DNA of 64,000 nucleotides, from the NCBI RefSeq assembly GCF_000165425.1, contig NW_001799100.1, positions 496,001 to 560,000 on the forward strand, written 5' to 3'. Below the pieces are notes generated by a model. That model was not told where the DNA came from. It searched no databases and saw nothing but the letters and a program-made list of their open reading frames with translations. Origin of the DNA: Paramecium tetraurelia. Taxonomy: Eukaryota > Ciliophora > Oligohymenophorea > Peniculida > Parameciidae. A program made the translations under genes and the position numbers. Shown piece by piece: positions 24,257 through 37,759 of the stretch; the stretch's first letter is position 1, and each line of letters opens with the position of its first letter.

Positions 24257-26773
24257 TCATATTTCTAGTTAATCAAATCTGGAACAACTGACGATTTAAT
24301 TTGGTTGATTAGCCCAAGGTCTAAAAAATAATGAATATAAAATTACATTGTGTAAAGTACAACTTCATAGATGATTGATTTGGAATTAGCATCCAAATAT
24401 CTTAATTTGATATTATAGTTGATTCCAGCAACAATCTATTCTTTAATGCTTTAGATTGAATCAAATTAGAATCCTTCTTGTTCAGGTTAGAATTTCTTGT
24501 TGATTGCCAATCTAGCTTCTTCGATTATTTATGCATTAGAGCTAGCAAACTCTCTTTGGTTAACTTCTGACCATGAACCTGTAGCTGATTTCTTTGATCC
24601 TCTCAATTAATTAAATTATTGTCTATTTTCAGTAACTGTAAGATTGACATCTCTTGATGCTTATGATGAATTATATTGAGGATATCCATAATAATTCGTA
24701 TTTGTAGAGTTGTATTAGTTGAGAGTAGCATTAACGTTGGTTACTGTGGTATTATCATTGGTAACTTAAACAGAGTGAGCGTCAACAGAATCAAGGATAC
24801 TTGAACCATATTCACTTCCGTATTATGAGTGAGAATTACTATTAGACTTGTATCCATTAATGTTAGAAACATTGTAGATATAATCATTGTTAGACACTTC
24901 TGTTGAATCTATGTTTTTGTATTGACTAGAATAATCAGACTATGAGTAACTATACCAATCACTTTAATAATCATTTGAGCTACTATTTGTATTATATTAG
25001 AATTAAGTTTAGTTAACCAATGAGTAATTCTAAGAATATACACCATCTTGCGAAGAATCCCTATAATCAGTTGAGCTAGAATTTGATGAATATGATTATT
25101 TATTTCCGTTATAGTTTACACTTTCACTATAACCATTTGCTTATTAATGTGACTCCTAGTTATTTTCCTTTTCATATCCTGTTCCATTTGAGTATGCATA
25201 TTCATCGTTATATTCATATGATGAATCATTATTGGAATAGGATGAGCTAGAATTTGAATAATGTTAGTCAAAGTTTACATATCTTGAATAGTTATTTTAA
25301 TTTTCATATTGACTATTAGAATTTGAATAATTTTAGAACTCATTGCTTTGATTGTAATCATAATTGCTTGAATAAGAACTTTAGTATCCAAAAGTATTAT
25401 TATTATAAGAAACAGAAGCCACACTTGAATTCCTATTGTAGTTGACCTATCCAGTCGATTATTATCCCATATCGAAATATGATTAATTTTGTTATCCTTG
25501 TAAATCGTTATACTTATAGTAGGTTGCATTGAAGTTACCATTTCCATACACAATAGTTCCATAAATTTCTTTATTTTAGTGTTAATTTAGTGAACCTTAT
25601 TCTTTTTAAACATAAATTGAGAAATCATAATTGATGGATCTATAAACAATATTTCCATTAGTATCAAATTCTTAATTCAAGACAACTAAACTATTATTTT
25701 GATAAAAATAGTATTAATTACGAACTTGCTTTGTGCCAGTTGTAGCTTCATTGAAAAGAACTATTTTGTTGTATTATTGACTGGACTGGTTGTAATAAGA
25801 AATTATTTAAGTCAAGTTTGTAATACCATTTCTATTGAGGTTATCTCTTAATTTAAGATGAACTCTTGATTAATTAAATCTTTCTCTTACTCTTGATATA
25901 TCTGAATGATTATGATATGTTTAATTATTATAGGTCTAATTCTAATATGTTTAATCATCATTTGTATAATTATTGTTAGTATTATTATATGATGTTGAGT
26001 TATCATATGTATTATCAGTAGTGTTATAAGATGTATCATTATAATTGTAGTTTGTAATATTAGTATTAGTTGAAGTATCCAAAATTACTGATGAATTACT
26101 GGTGGAATTCTAAGTAATGTCCAAGTAACAACCTGTTGTAAATAATGAATAACCAGAGAAACAAGAGTAACAGCCTTAGGATGAACCACAAATGGCACAA
26201 TTAGCCATACAAGGTAAACAGTCATTGTTTTATAAGAAATATCCAACTGAACAGGTTAGGCTAGCAGAATTAGTGCTATTTGTAGAGCTTTGATTGTCAG
26301 AGGTCACATAATTATTGACACTAGTGTTTTAAACTGGATATGAAGTATTATAGTAATAATTATTTGAATATGTGGAATTTGTCTAATTTGTAGAATTTGA
26401 TCCATTACTCTGATTACTATATACATAAGAGCTGGTAGGCTAAGAATAATTAGTGTAAGTGTAGTTGTATGTTGAATTAGGGTAGGTATAATTGGAGCTG
26501 GAGGTGTTGTAGGTGTTCTAGGCCACTTTGATAAATTATATGGAATCTTTGATACGATCACCTAGATGGTTAATATGTCTTACTTTTATCTAAAACCTGA
26601 TTTAAATCTTGAAATCTCTCGAATGGTTTCTCGTTCCCTAAGAGTTTCTTTGCGATCAAAGATTTTTTTATTTCAGGACTTTGATTCAATATTTTTTGGA
26701 TATTATCTGGAATGACAACTATATCGTTGGCTGTTACCAGGAAGATAAGAGCGAAGAGGGTGAACAATTTCAT
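24257..26773 (-). CDS. secreted mosaic protein with C-terminal cystatin domain
   Basis: An 822-residue protein. It has a signal peptide (MKLFTLFALIFLVTA) and a Ser/Thr/Tyr/Asn-rich stretch full of N-glycosylation sequons. A short Cys-rich module follows (CSVGYFLQNNDCLPC...CYSCFSGYSLFTTGC). After it comes a long low-complexity Tyr/Asn/Ser region, and finally a cystatin domain: GSWSEVNQREFASSNAQIIEEA, the inhibitory loop QIVAG, and the C-terminal PW motif. Cystatins inhibit papain-type cysteine proteases. Introns: 26562-26583 (22 nt) and 24321-24346 (26 nt, just before PW). The domain is closest to the cystatins of the divergent neighbour at 27239. Likely extracellular or in secretory granules. 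I know of no named family with this layout. Confidence 0.85.
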
Positions 26774-27238
26774 TTATGATATTAAATTAATAATCTAAAA
26801 GGATCTAATTTTATGATTTAAATATGCTAAAATATATATATATATATTATAATTATATTCATAGATTAATTATTATAAAGATTTTTCTGGAACTGATAAA
26901 TTAATTAAGTTTAATGACATATTCATTTGTATTTCTTTCAAATTTAAACATTATAATTAAACATTTCCATTTCTAATCTTTTTATATTACTCATATCTGT
27001 TGAAATCTTATGAAAATGAAATTTTCTATTTTCTATTTAATTTTCTTTTGGAAGTAAATTCTGATAAGGATTTAATAAAGTATTAAAATAAATCATGTAA
27101 TTTTGATAGTAGTGTTGTAAGCAATGAGCTCATCATTTTGATTTAATTGATCATTGAGAAAATAGTATGAAACATTAAAGCTTAGTCTTTAATTTGACAA
27201 AAAGCAGGAAATTAATTAAAGATATTATTCTAATAAAA
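26774..27238. promoter_or_regulatory. divergent spacer between the two cystatin genes
   Basis: 465 AT-rich bases between the start codons of two outward-facing cystatin-domain genes. It should contain both promoters; no particular element recognised apart from an alternating AT run near 26830. Confidence 0.5.
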
Positions 27239-28098
27239 ATGAAAGTTTAAATCGCATTAGTTCTTTTACTTGCTTTGGTAAGCGCTTAGACAGGAGGATG
27301 GAAGAAAGTATTAATGAATATTATGATAGTAAAACACTACAATCTTCTAAGCAGCAAACTCTAATATCCTCAATGAGGCTTAGATCGCAGTTTAAAACAA
27401 ATATTCACCAGAAGAACAAGGCTATGAATTTGAATCAGTTGTTTCCGTTGAAACACAGATCGTCTCTGGAACAAATTACAATATAGTGTTGTAATATGGA
27501 AATGATGAGGGAGAAATCTAATAATACGATGTTATTGTTTATTCAGCGTATTTATGATTATTATAGAAAGCCCATGGAATGGATAAGATCAAATCACTAA
27601 ATGTGAATTAATAAATGGATAATCAGCTTCATTCGCATAAACTCAACCCAGCAGAACTCAAATTGGAGGATCACCTCAAGTTACAGTAACCAAACCAAGT
27701 TCATTGAGATTGAAAGTCAGAAGATAAGAAAACGTTGATAGTCATCCTACCGGAACATGGGAAAATGTAACACTATTAAATTATATTATATTAGGTTAAT
27801 CCAGAAGTCTTTGAACAAAGCAATGACAGCATTATCAATTAAGCCAACATTGTTGTTGCCCAATAATACAACCCATAATAATAGGGATACGAATTCGACG
27901 AAGTGTTGGAGGTCTAAACTCAAATGGTGTCTGGAACCAACTACAATATTAAATTGTTATATACAAATGGAGAAGGCTCATATTAGACCTATGATGTCTA
28001 CCTCTACATCTGGTAATTATTTTATATTTATGTCAAGCCCTTGGAACCCTTCAGCAAATTAATAAAAGGCTACCTTAACAGGAACCTATTCAGTCTGA
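27239..28098 (+). CDS. secreted protein with two tandem cystatin domains
   Basis: A 253-residue protein. After a signal peptide (MKVQIALVLLLALVSA) come two cystatin domains. Domain 1: GGWKK, NILNEAQIAVQNKYSPEEQGYEF, loop QIVSG, then APWNG. Domain 2: GTWENV, YNPQQQGYEFDEVLEV, loop QMVSG, then CPWNP. Each has the three contact elements of cystatins (N-terminal Gly, QxVxG, PW), so inhibition of papain-like proteases is expected. Introns 27308-27329, 27548-27570, 27767-27794 and 28013-28037 fall at matching places in both domains (after the N-terminal GxW segment and before PW), showing an internal duplication. The Ser-rich linker between the domains has no Cys. Confidence 0.92.
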
Positions 28099-28157
28099 TT
28101 TATTCATCATTCAATAAAATAAAATTATAATATTGTGTTGTTATATGAACTGCTAAT

Positions 28158-31100
28158 TCACTGTCCTCCTTGTTACACTTTAAAGAAGGCATCCTAGAAC
28201 TCCTACTCAGAAACATTCGGTATTTGTTCCCAATTAGATACGGAAGCCCCACTGTTGACTCTATAGGGATTGAATTTGATAGGCAAGTTATTGAATAATT
28301 TCGGTACAACATGAATAAAGGCTAGCTTTTTCAATAAGAGGGCTACTATAACAATAGCAACTCCTCCAGCAATAGTACCAACTGCAATAGGGACTGCTTG
28401 TGTTGCAGTTGTCGAGTTTTAAACACAGGTCTGATCGACCTCTAAACTATACCCTGATGAACAAGCTGTACAAGTATCATATGAAGTGCAGGTTTAACAA
28501 TTCTCAACTCCACAAGCTATGATAATTTAAATTAATTTTACCATAGCATATTTTATCCTCAATACTATAAAATTGACCCTCATCACAATTATTTACATAG
28601 CCCTCATCTTCTCCTTATCCACTATCATCGCAGACTGAACAATAGGCAGAATTGGCACTTTGACACTACGGACAATTGGATGGACAAGCAGAACATTAGG
28701 AGTTTTTTAAGCAAGATCCAGCTTAGCATTATGAACATTAAGAAGCAGTACAAACTAAACAATCAGATGTACAAGCAACACATTACTTATTTTCTAATCT
28801 GTAACTTTAAGCACACGAAGTACATTCATCTTTTGTGCATGTAACACAATTTGAAGCACAATTAACACATTTGTCTCCATCAAGATAATAATTGTTATTA
28901 CATTGTTGACAAGAAGTCTCACTTGTGCATTCCTTACAAGATTGATTGCATTATGTACATTGTTGCGATTGAAGATAATAACCAATTTTGCATTAAAAAC
29001 ACTCAGAACTTGAACATGACTCGCAATTATCTTTGCATTTAACACAATTGGTTTGATCTACATAATATTAGGGTTTGCATTCAAGACAAGTTGTAGCATC
29101 ACAAGATACGCAATTTGCATTACACTACTAACAATTTTTCTCTTTGGCATAATAACCAGTCTTGCAAGACGAACACTCTTGTGCTGTACAACTCAAGCAA
29201 TTTGAATTACAAGACACACACTATTTTGAGGTCGGATCCAAATAATACACACTATCACATTGCTGACATTCTTATTGCGTACATTTTGTGCATCCAGTTT
29301 AACACAATATACAAATATTTTAATAAACTTGATATGGACTTACACATTAATTGCAAGTGGTTGATGTACAAGATAAACAATTGGTTTAACATTTTTCACA
29401 TAAGTACCCATTAATGTAATATCCAGTTTGACAACTTGAACATTTTTCTGAAGTGCATGATAGACAATTATCCATGCATGGTGAACATACAGAATTTACT
29501 TCATCATAGAAAAATCCTGTTTTGCATGATTCACAACTTGTTTCTGAGGAGCATTTCTAACAATTTTGCATACATTGTGGACAATTTTATCCATTTATAT
29601 AATATCCAGTTTAGCATTAATTGCATTATGATGAAGTGCATTATACACAGAAATCTTAACATTTCACACAGTTTTAACCTTCTGGGTAATAGCTTCCTTT
29701 GCATTCAAAACAATTTAGATTTGAGCATGACTTACAATTAGCGTTACAAGCAATACAAGATTAGCCATCTGCATAATAACCATCATCACATTTTGTACAT
29801 CCACTGTTGTAACACTCCTAACAATGACTGTCACATGAAATGCAAGTATAATCACTTTTATAATAGGTGTGTCCATCCTAAACGCAAGTTGTACATTTAC
29901 TAGCAGATTCACATTAAGCACACTTTGAATTACATTATATGCAATTTGTACCATCGAAATAATAACCATCTACGCAAGATGTACATTAGGTGCTACTTGT
30001 ACATTTTAAACAAGGAGAGTTACATACTGCACAATTCTTATCATCAGTTAAGTACTAGAATTAAGTACATGATGTGCATGTTATTGAATTTTGACAGGTT
30101 ACACATTATGAATTGCAATTATAACAGATTTTATCTGTAGTATCGAGATATTAGTTACTCGAACAACTTGTACAATTTGTAGATGAAGCATAACAATTAA
30201 CACATTAACGATCGCATTCCTTACATTTATCTGAAGATACTAGATCATCCCAATCATAATATTTATGAGTTCCACAAGTACATGTTGGACATTCTGTACA
30301 CAAATCAGGACCTGTTAGAATATATCCATAATCACAAGCTAAACACTCTCCAGATGATATTTAACAATTTCTACAATGATTTGTTTGGCATTTTGGACAT
30401 ACTTTATTGATGGCAAGATAGTATCCACTAATACATGACGTACATGCATCTTCTGTTGATTTACAAGTCTTGCAAGGTGCTTTGCATATTAGACAATCAC
30501 TTGTTCCTTAATAATATCCAACATTGCATTCATCACATTAAATATAAGATGATTATTTGACACATGAACCTTTGCATTTAACTGGACATTTTATGCATGA
30601 ATTACCATCTAAAAAATACCCGAAAATGCACTTTGTACATACATTATTATAAACGCATGTTTAGCAATTAGTAAAACAAGGTAAACATTATTTAATAGAT
30701 AAATAATATCCTTCAATGCAACTTTTGCAGTCACTTAGACTTTCTGAATTGCAACCAAAACATGGACTTGTACATTACTAGCATGTTGCATCTGACTTCA
30801 AGAATTCGTTTGTTCCACAACTTGTGCATTGATTAGGTTTTACACTACATGATCGACAAAACTAACTACATTTTTCACATTTTTATTCACTCTCAATAAA
30901 AAAATATCCGGATTTACAAGATTAACAGGTAATGGCAGAAGTACTACATAACAAACAACCAGCTTCACAATATTAGCAAGTGTCATTAGTATCTAAGTAG
31001 TAATTAGGATTGCAAGATGTGCACTTATTAGAAGTGTTTAAACATGTTCTGCAATTAAAATCACAAAATTAGCATTGTCCTGAATCAGCATATGTTCCTG

Positions 31101-34100
31101 GTAAACAAGTATCACATACAGTGTCACTTAAACATTTCTAACAATTAATTATTGTACAAGATTTCAAAAGACATCTTGTATTCGAATCCAAGTAATAACC
31201 ATCTTAACATACTTTACAATCTGAAGCATTAGTACAAATAGCACATTAATCAACATCACATTTCTAGCATTTCTTTAAAGCAGTTAGATAATATCCAGCT
31301 TAGCAATAATCACAACTTGATTCAGATGTACAGTGGTAGCAATTATCAACACAACAGCTCTCACATTCATTATTCACTAATTTATATCCAGTAGAGCAAC
31401 TAGAACAATTATCTTCATTAGAACAAATTAAGCATCCTTCTTAACAGGTTTTACATTCATTATCTTCAAGATAATAACCATCTAAACATGAAAGACAATT
31501 AGTTTCTTGATTTAAACATGTTTTACAAGGATATGCACATTATTTGCACTAATGAATTGCATCTAAAAAGTAGCTAACTCCACAGGTTTTACATTAGTTC
31601 AGTTCTAAGCCATAGCATGTTTGACAACTGCTATTACAAGGTTAGCATTCATCTGTTTTTTTCACTTGCACCTTGCCAACATCACATGTTTGAGTTTGCT
31701 ATTCGCAAGTATTATTTGAATTTAATATATAACCATCATTGCAAATAGAACATGAAGTTGCACTCGAACACACCCTACATTATGTAAGGGTGCATTAATA
31801 ACAAGCATGATTGGATAGATAATATCCTAAAATACAATCCTCACAATAAGTTGTTGTAGTTGAACAATTTAAACAAGGTTCCTAACACTTTTGACAAGTA
31901 CTTGAAGACTTGAAATAAGTGGAAGAACAAGTATTGCAGACAATCGACCTTGATTGAAATGTGCAGTCATTTGAACATTGAATAGGACAAGGTAAACATT
32001 TAGCAACATTTAAATAGTACCCACTTACACAACCTGTACAAGTAACTCTATTTGTACAAAGTTAACACTAAAAATTGCATTATTAACAAGTCAAATTGTC
32101 TAAAAAATAACCAGATGAGCATTCTAAACAACGATCACCATAAACAGAACATTCCTTACATCCTTGTGAACAAGTTTAACATTTATTATCAACAACCAAA
32201 TAATTTTATTTCTCACAAGATAAGCATTCAGTGCTAGAACTCTAACACATGTCACAGGGACTGGTACATTTGATGCATTTATTATTTATTAATGTATAAG
32301 AGGAACTACATGAAGCACAGTTATCAGATTAATCAAAACAAGTTGTACAATTATCTGCACATTTGAGACATTGTTCGCTTTTTAAATAATACCCAGGTAT
32401 GCATTAAGTACATTGAGAACTATTTAAGCATTTTGAACATACAGTTTAGCATTTATTACAATAACCAATAATGTTGTAATACCCATCAATACATGATTAG
32501 CAATTATCGCTTGCTGTACAAGTTGTGCAAATTGAAGGACAATTTATACATTACCCTGAATTGTTATTATATTTTCCCTTAATGCAAGTATTACAATAGT
32601 TTTCAGCTGAGCATTTTACACAACCATAATTACACAAAATGCAATTGTTATTTTAAAAAAAATATCCATCTATGCAATCAGAACATTAATCGATTGATGT
32701 ACAATTTAAGCAAGGAGCATAACATACTCCGCAATAAAAAGATTTATCTACGTAATAAGTGGCTGGGCATTAGGTGCAAACATCTTTAGATGTACAAGCA
32801 ATACATATATCTTCGCATTTGAAACATTATGAATTTTCTTAGTAATATCCCTCATCGCATTTTATATTTGGAGAGTTACAAGGAGGCAGTGTACCATCAG
32901 GACAAGTTACGCAAACACCATTTGCACATGTTATACAATCTAAGCCTTTACAGGGTTCATAGCATTGGGATTAATCCGTTGTCTCATATTTACACAAACA
33001 ATTTCCATTTTAATTTTATCTATTTAATTAACAGCTTCTGCATTATTGTACATTTTGATAAAAGTAACAATCATCACAATATTTCTGACATCCATTTATT
33101 AAATTCATTAGACCATCCATCAATTTTTCACATTCTTAATCACTTAAAAAAGTAGATTTTGCATATCCAATATAAAAAAAATACATAATCTAATATATAG
33201 AGTAGTCTTCAGCTAGAAATCTTCTTCTTGTAACAGACCCTGTAACTTCCTCTTAAGTTAATATCACTTAAATATAAACAGCTTAATCCTTATAAAATTG
33301 AAACATTCCTGCATTCCATTACTTTTCCAAAACTCGACTAGTGTAGTAATATGAGGTTTATGAGACTGAAATAGTTAAACCAAACTTCCAAAGCACACTT
33401 TGTGTCTCTTTTGGTTAGATATATCCTACTGCAAAAACATTTTGATCCAATTATTAATAGTACTAACCAACAGGAATGTCACTTTTAAAGAAAAATTTCT
33501 TCTAATTTTATTCTAAATCAAATTAATATTTTGTGAATTAATTCGATGCAGTATCTTATAAATAAGAAGCCTTAATTAGAGTAGTCAATTCATTAATAAC
33601 ACTATTATTACTTTCGAAAAGCTTTGTGACAGTCTACCAATATTGATGAGATGTATCAGTCTTGAATTTAAATGTCAACAATCTCTTATCCCAAGTATCA
33701 ACTTCGCATGCATATTAATATGTAACTGCTTAATAACCAGATTTGCAAACACAATCACCATTTACTAATTATCGAAATGTGATATTTTCATCACCGCAAC
33801 TTAAACAATAATTTCTTTTTGAAATATCACATGTAATACAATTTTCAGAACACTCTAAACTTCATTTCATATTCTATACATAAACATTAAGACGATTTTA
33901 AGGGTGTTATTTCCACAAACCCATCTTTGCAAACACAATTTCCATCTTATAATTTTCTTGTGGTCAAATAACAAGTGAGACATTTATTTCCATCATTTAA
34001 ATCACAAGTTAAACAAGTCAAATCACCTTAATAATAATGAAATATAGTACAATCTATTGCAAAACTGTCTTTTACATTAAGAAAGCACATTAGTAATAGT

Positions 34101-34108
34101 AAAATCAT
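28158..34108 (-). CDS. giant cysteine-rich (furin/growth-factor-receptor-like repeat) membrane protein
   Basis: A 1,966-residue protein: signal peptide (MILLLLMCFLNVKDSFA), dozens of short repeats of the form C-x-x-C-x(5-10)-C-x-x-C-x-x-G-Y-Y/F-L (e.g. CKDNCESCSSSECFQCKIGYYL), one transmembrane segment (AVPIAVGTIAGGVAIVIVALLL) and a ~55-residue cytoplasmic tail. Introns at 33855-33879 and 28517-28541 (25 nt each). Repeats of this type (furin-like/GF_recep) are abundant in ciliate surface proteins; none carries an enzymatic domain here. It is probably a cell-surface or secretory-pathway protein; the ligand is unknown. The Lys/Leu tail may bind cytosolic partners. Confidence 0.9.
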
Positions 34109-34422
34109 ATTTTTCTTATTAATTATAATTTAAAATAAATATAAATATTAATTTATTCTATCTGCCTATTTGCATTGAATATTATATTGAGAATCATTAA
34201 TGTAGTGTTGAATAAACTAAGATAAAATTAATAATTAACTAGCTTATAAAAGTTATTTAACTAAATACTTCTAATCTTCAAATCAGATACTTTGTAAATT
34301 TTACTTATATTTACTCATATAATCACATAATTATACAAATATTAATTTATTCTCATGATATGATTAATTTAATGTTAAATCAAAATCATTTAAAATCATG
34401 CCAATATAATTTAAATAATTTA
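34109..34422. promoter_or_regulatory. divergent spacer
   Basis: 314 AT-rich bases between two outward-facing genes for Cys-rich surface proteins. No RNA gene or repeat seen. Confidence 0.4.
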
Positions 34423-35232
34423 ATGATAACAATAATCTATATCTTATTGATAATGGATTTGTCATTTGCAGCTATTTCAACAAGTGCTTTCTGTGAATGC
34501 TCAGAATTTTAAACCTCAATTGAATGTGCTTAATAATAAAATTGTAAATGGTCAACATCTTGCATGGATAAAATATGTAGCGACTTCATAGAAGAATCGG
34601 AATGCGATAGAGCCTCTGATTGTGCTTGGAATGACACTTAAAAAAAATGTGCATAATTCACTTCTTGCTCTAATTATAAGGTAAAACAGGCCTCTTCATG
34701 TTAATTGAAAGATGCAACTTGCATCGCTGAAGATGCAAATCCTGATGGATCATATATATGCTAAATAGGTAAAATTATATGCAGCTAGATCAGCGACTAA
34801 AAGCTTTGTAATTCTGGTCTGTATCAAAGTTAATACGAAACATGTACTTACTCATCTTCTTCATGTCAATCGATGGATATTTCTAAATGCTCTACAATAA
34901 CTGAGTAATTTCTCTGCACTTCTTTAAAGTGCTCTTGGTCGGTTACTAATTTAAAGTGCTTGGAAGGAACATGTTCAAGTTACTCATCTCCTGATATGTG
35001 CTCCTATGTAAGTGCCGAATCAATTGGAACAAAAATCCTTTGCACGTGGCTGGATAACTCTTGTGTTGAGGCAAGTGATGTATTAGCTCTAACATCCTCT
35101 AATTGTTATATTAATACAGGAGGATCATACGCTTGGATTTATGGTAAATGCAAGGAATGCCAGAGTACCAAATTTGGAGTTATAGTTGCCTTAAATGCAA
35201 TATTTTCTGTCCTTTTAGCTTTCATGCTTTGA
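34423..35232 (+). CDS. small cysteine-rich surface protein, surface-antigen relative
   Basis: A 269-residue intronless protein with hydrophobic N-terminal signal (MITIIYILLIMDLSFAAIS). The first Cys module is FCECSEFQTSIECAQQQNCKW, like the starts of the genes at 14545 and 15437. Further C-x(n)-W modules follow, and a hydrophobic C-terminus (FGVIVALNAIFSVLLAFML) suits a GPI signal. It appears to be the same kind of protein as the one at 14545. Expected on the cell surface; function unknown. Confidence 0.82.
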
Positions 35233-35530
35233 TTTTATTGCTTTCTTATTAAAGTATAGAAAAGGTATTTTATAGAATATTCGATATAATTTCTATTTAT
35301 TTCTATATTTGCTTTATTTTTAGCAGATCTTCTCATATTTCATTATAAAATATAGTGAATTCATTTTATAAAACAAGGGAATGCTTCATTTTCTTTGAAT
35401 TATCAAAATATTGATGATATATTAGATATAAATGTCCTCTACTTTTATATTGGCTTAGTGAAAAATTAAATTAAATTTCATTATTAACTTAAATTTCAGT
35501 TTATAATTTACTAAATAACAAGATTTAATT

Positions 35531-35869
35531 TCAACATTAACACTCTTTCTTCATGGTAATTAAATTAGAATAACTCAAAGAATCTACTAATAAGTCTAGT
35601 TATTTATTTGATTTAGCCAATTTTGCAAGCCAATCATAGTAAATTTAAATTTTATCTATTCAAATGGTTTTTTCAATTTATACACCCTTTTATTCCTGAA
35701 AATCTATCTTAAATTATTTTTGATGTAAATTTCGCTTATTTTTAGTCTATATTCAATAATGGTTCTTAATTTAGAATTCTATTTCTCTTTACTTTTTAAA
35801 TTTAATTTCAACATCATTAAATACAATTGTTCTAATTATATCTTAGTCTCCTGCTCTTTTAAAGCTCAT
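35531..35869 (-). CDS. small unrecognised protein
   Basis: A spliced 94-residue frame: MSFKRAGDQDIIRTIVFND, then LLNIDQKQAKFTSKIIQDRF and YYDWLAKLAKSNKQLDLLV, ending MKKECQC. Introns of 26 nt (35787-35812) and 28 nt (35656-35683) are needed, and with them the length is a multiple of three. The pieces have codon composition distinct from the surrounding spacer. I recognise no family. It may be a real small gene or an accidental frame. Confidence 0.45.
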
Positions 35870-36190
35870 ATTTAATTTTATTAATTGGTTTTCTACTATA
35901 ATCTCTGATAATATTAAAATATGATTATCATCATCCTAAAGCTATCCTAAGTGAATCAGAATTACTTTTTTTTAAATATTGAGTTTTTTTATTGGCTTCA
36001 ATTACTTAAAGTTTGGAAATTTATAGATTCGATGGATTTAACAAATAAAAAATATTCTTGAATATATATTATTTTCAGAAAAGACTAATCGATTTATTAA
36101 TCATTTTTCATTAAAATCAGAAATTCTCATCATTAGATAATTTAATTAAGTTGAGTTTATATTTTTGAAATAATTTATAATTTATTTATT
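35870..36190. other. intergenic spacer
   Basis: About 320 AT-rich bases without a convincing gene on either strand. Confidence 0.4.
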
Positions 36191-36397
36191 ATGGGAATTT
36201 TAATTATAGCAAGAATGCCTTCTAAATTATAAATTCCTTCTGATAATCGAGGGTCTGATATTGGTAAGTATGATATGAAGATAGTAGAGTTATTTTAAGT
36301 ATTAGAATATTATATATTTAAATTCAAAGCTATAACTAAATTTATAGAGAGGAGAGATGGGTATAAAAAATAAATTTAAGAAATCTTTGCTGTCTGA
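36191..36397 (+). CDS. short uncertain open frame
   Basis: 69 codons (MGILIIARMPSK..., FIERRDGYKKQIQEIFAV) ending in TGA just upstream of the MYB gene. It could be a small gene, an upstream exon of the MYB gene or chance; no homology recognised. Confidence 0.2.
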
Positions 36398-36494
36398 TAG
36401 GCAATTTAATTGTTGGATATTTATTAATAAATTTTATCAAATACGTTAAAAAACACTAATCTCTTATCTTTTAATTAATTTTTTTATTTGTTTA

Positions 36495-37759
36495 ATGAGA
36501 GGTACTCACCAATTAATAACTCAATTTGAACTCAATGGATATACTCTGCCTTTGATGGAAAAGAACATGTGCATTACTTTTTTAAAAGATCTACTCTAAC
36601 AAAATCCAATTGATATGGACTTTATTCTTGCTAATACTTAGCCATCTCACCAAGAACTGAAATTGCTAACCTTAAAATCAAATATTCTGTAATTAATAAA
36701 GGAGGATAAAGATCCATCTATTTCATCGCCCAGATTTGACTATGCCTAATTAGAAAGCATAATCCCTAAGAAGAATAGAAATAAAATAAATGAAATTAAA
36801 ACAAAAGTTGAAACTCTTTTAAATAGTAATAATATCGACCCTCCTTTGACTATAAAGAAGAGGTATAAATGATATTAATTAGATAGATGGTGGACAGAAG
36901 AAGAAGATTAATAACTGAAAGAATTAGTCACATAACATGGTGCCAAAAATTGGAAGAAAATAGCTTCCTATTTTGAAGATAGAACAGATGTCTAATGTTT
37001 ACATAGATGGTAAAAAGTTCTGAATCCCGATCTTGTGAAAGGTCCTTGGACTTAAGAAGAAGATGATCTCTTAGTTAAATTAGTAACAAATTGTGGGCCT
37101 AAGAATTGGAGTCAAATTGCTAAACATTTGCCTGGCAGGATTGGCAAGCAATGTAGAGAGAGGTATTGAATTTAGAAATGATGAAGATTTCATAATCATT
37201 TAGATCCAAAAATAAATAAAGAGAGATGGACAGATGAAGAAGATCAAACCATAATTGAGGCTCATAAGAAACTGGGAAACCGCTGGTCATTGATAGCAGG
37301 CCTATTGAAAGGAAGAACTGACAATTCAATTAAAAATCATTGGAATAGCACTTTAAAAAGAAGATTGAAAATGTAAAATAGATGGGAAGATCTCTAAGTA
37401 GTACCTAGATAGGATGAGACTCAAATTAAAGGAGTTCCAAGAAGACAAGTCTAGAGGAAAGTTATGTATTATAAAACTCCTGAAAAATTGGTTAAAAGAG
37501 ATCCAGTTTCAAGATAATTAAATTTCCTAACTCCATACTCCAATAGCACACCAAGTAATTATCATCATAGATAGATTTAGAATCTGAGGCTACTCCTAAA
37601 AATCTAAGTATTGTATATCCAAATTTATCTGCCTAAGATTCAGAGATGATGTAAAATTATTAATATTCTCTTAGAGATTCATGTTACATTTTATTCAAAT
37701 AATTAAGTGAATTAACAAATGTGGATCTTGATTTCAATAAATATTATAGTTACAAATGA
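36495..37759 (+). CDS. three-repeat MYB DNA-binding protein
   Basis: A 396-residue protein. Three MYB repeats lie between residues ~120 and ~285: [19 protein letters not shown]...[46 protein letters not shown], and [48 protein letters not shown]. The spaced Trp residues and the R2R3 recognition helices are intact, so it should bind DNA as a c-Myb-class regulator. Introns: 36863-36886 (24 nt), 37163-37186 (24 nt) and 37555-37580 (26 nt). The C-terminal tail includes a basic linker and a hydrophobic end region. A second MYB gene follows on the same strand. Confidence 0.92.

Noticed and set aside
24900-26200. Repetitive Tyr/Asn/Ser stretch as a possible repeat array or CRISPR
   Set aside because: No constant repeat or spacer size; it encodes a low-complexity region of the mosaic cystatin protein.
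29115-30140. Several plus-strand frames of 70-100 codons
   Set aside because: Antisense to the giant Cys-repeat protein; regular CxxC pattern is on the minus strand.
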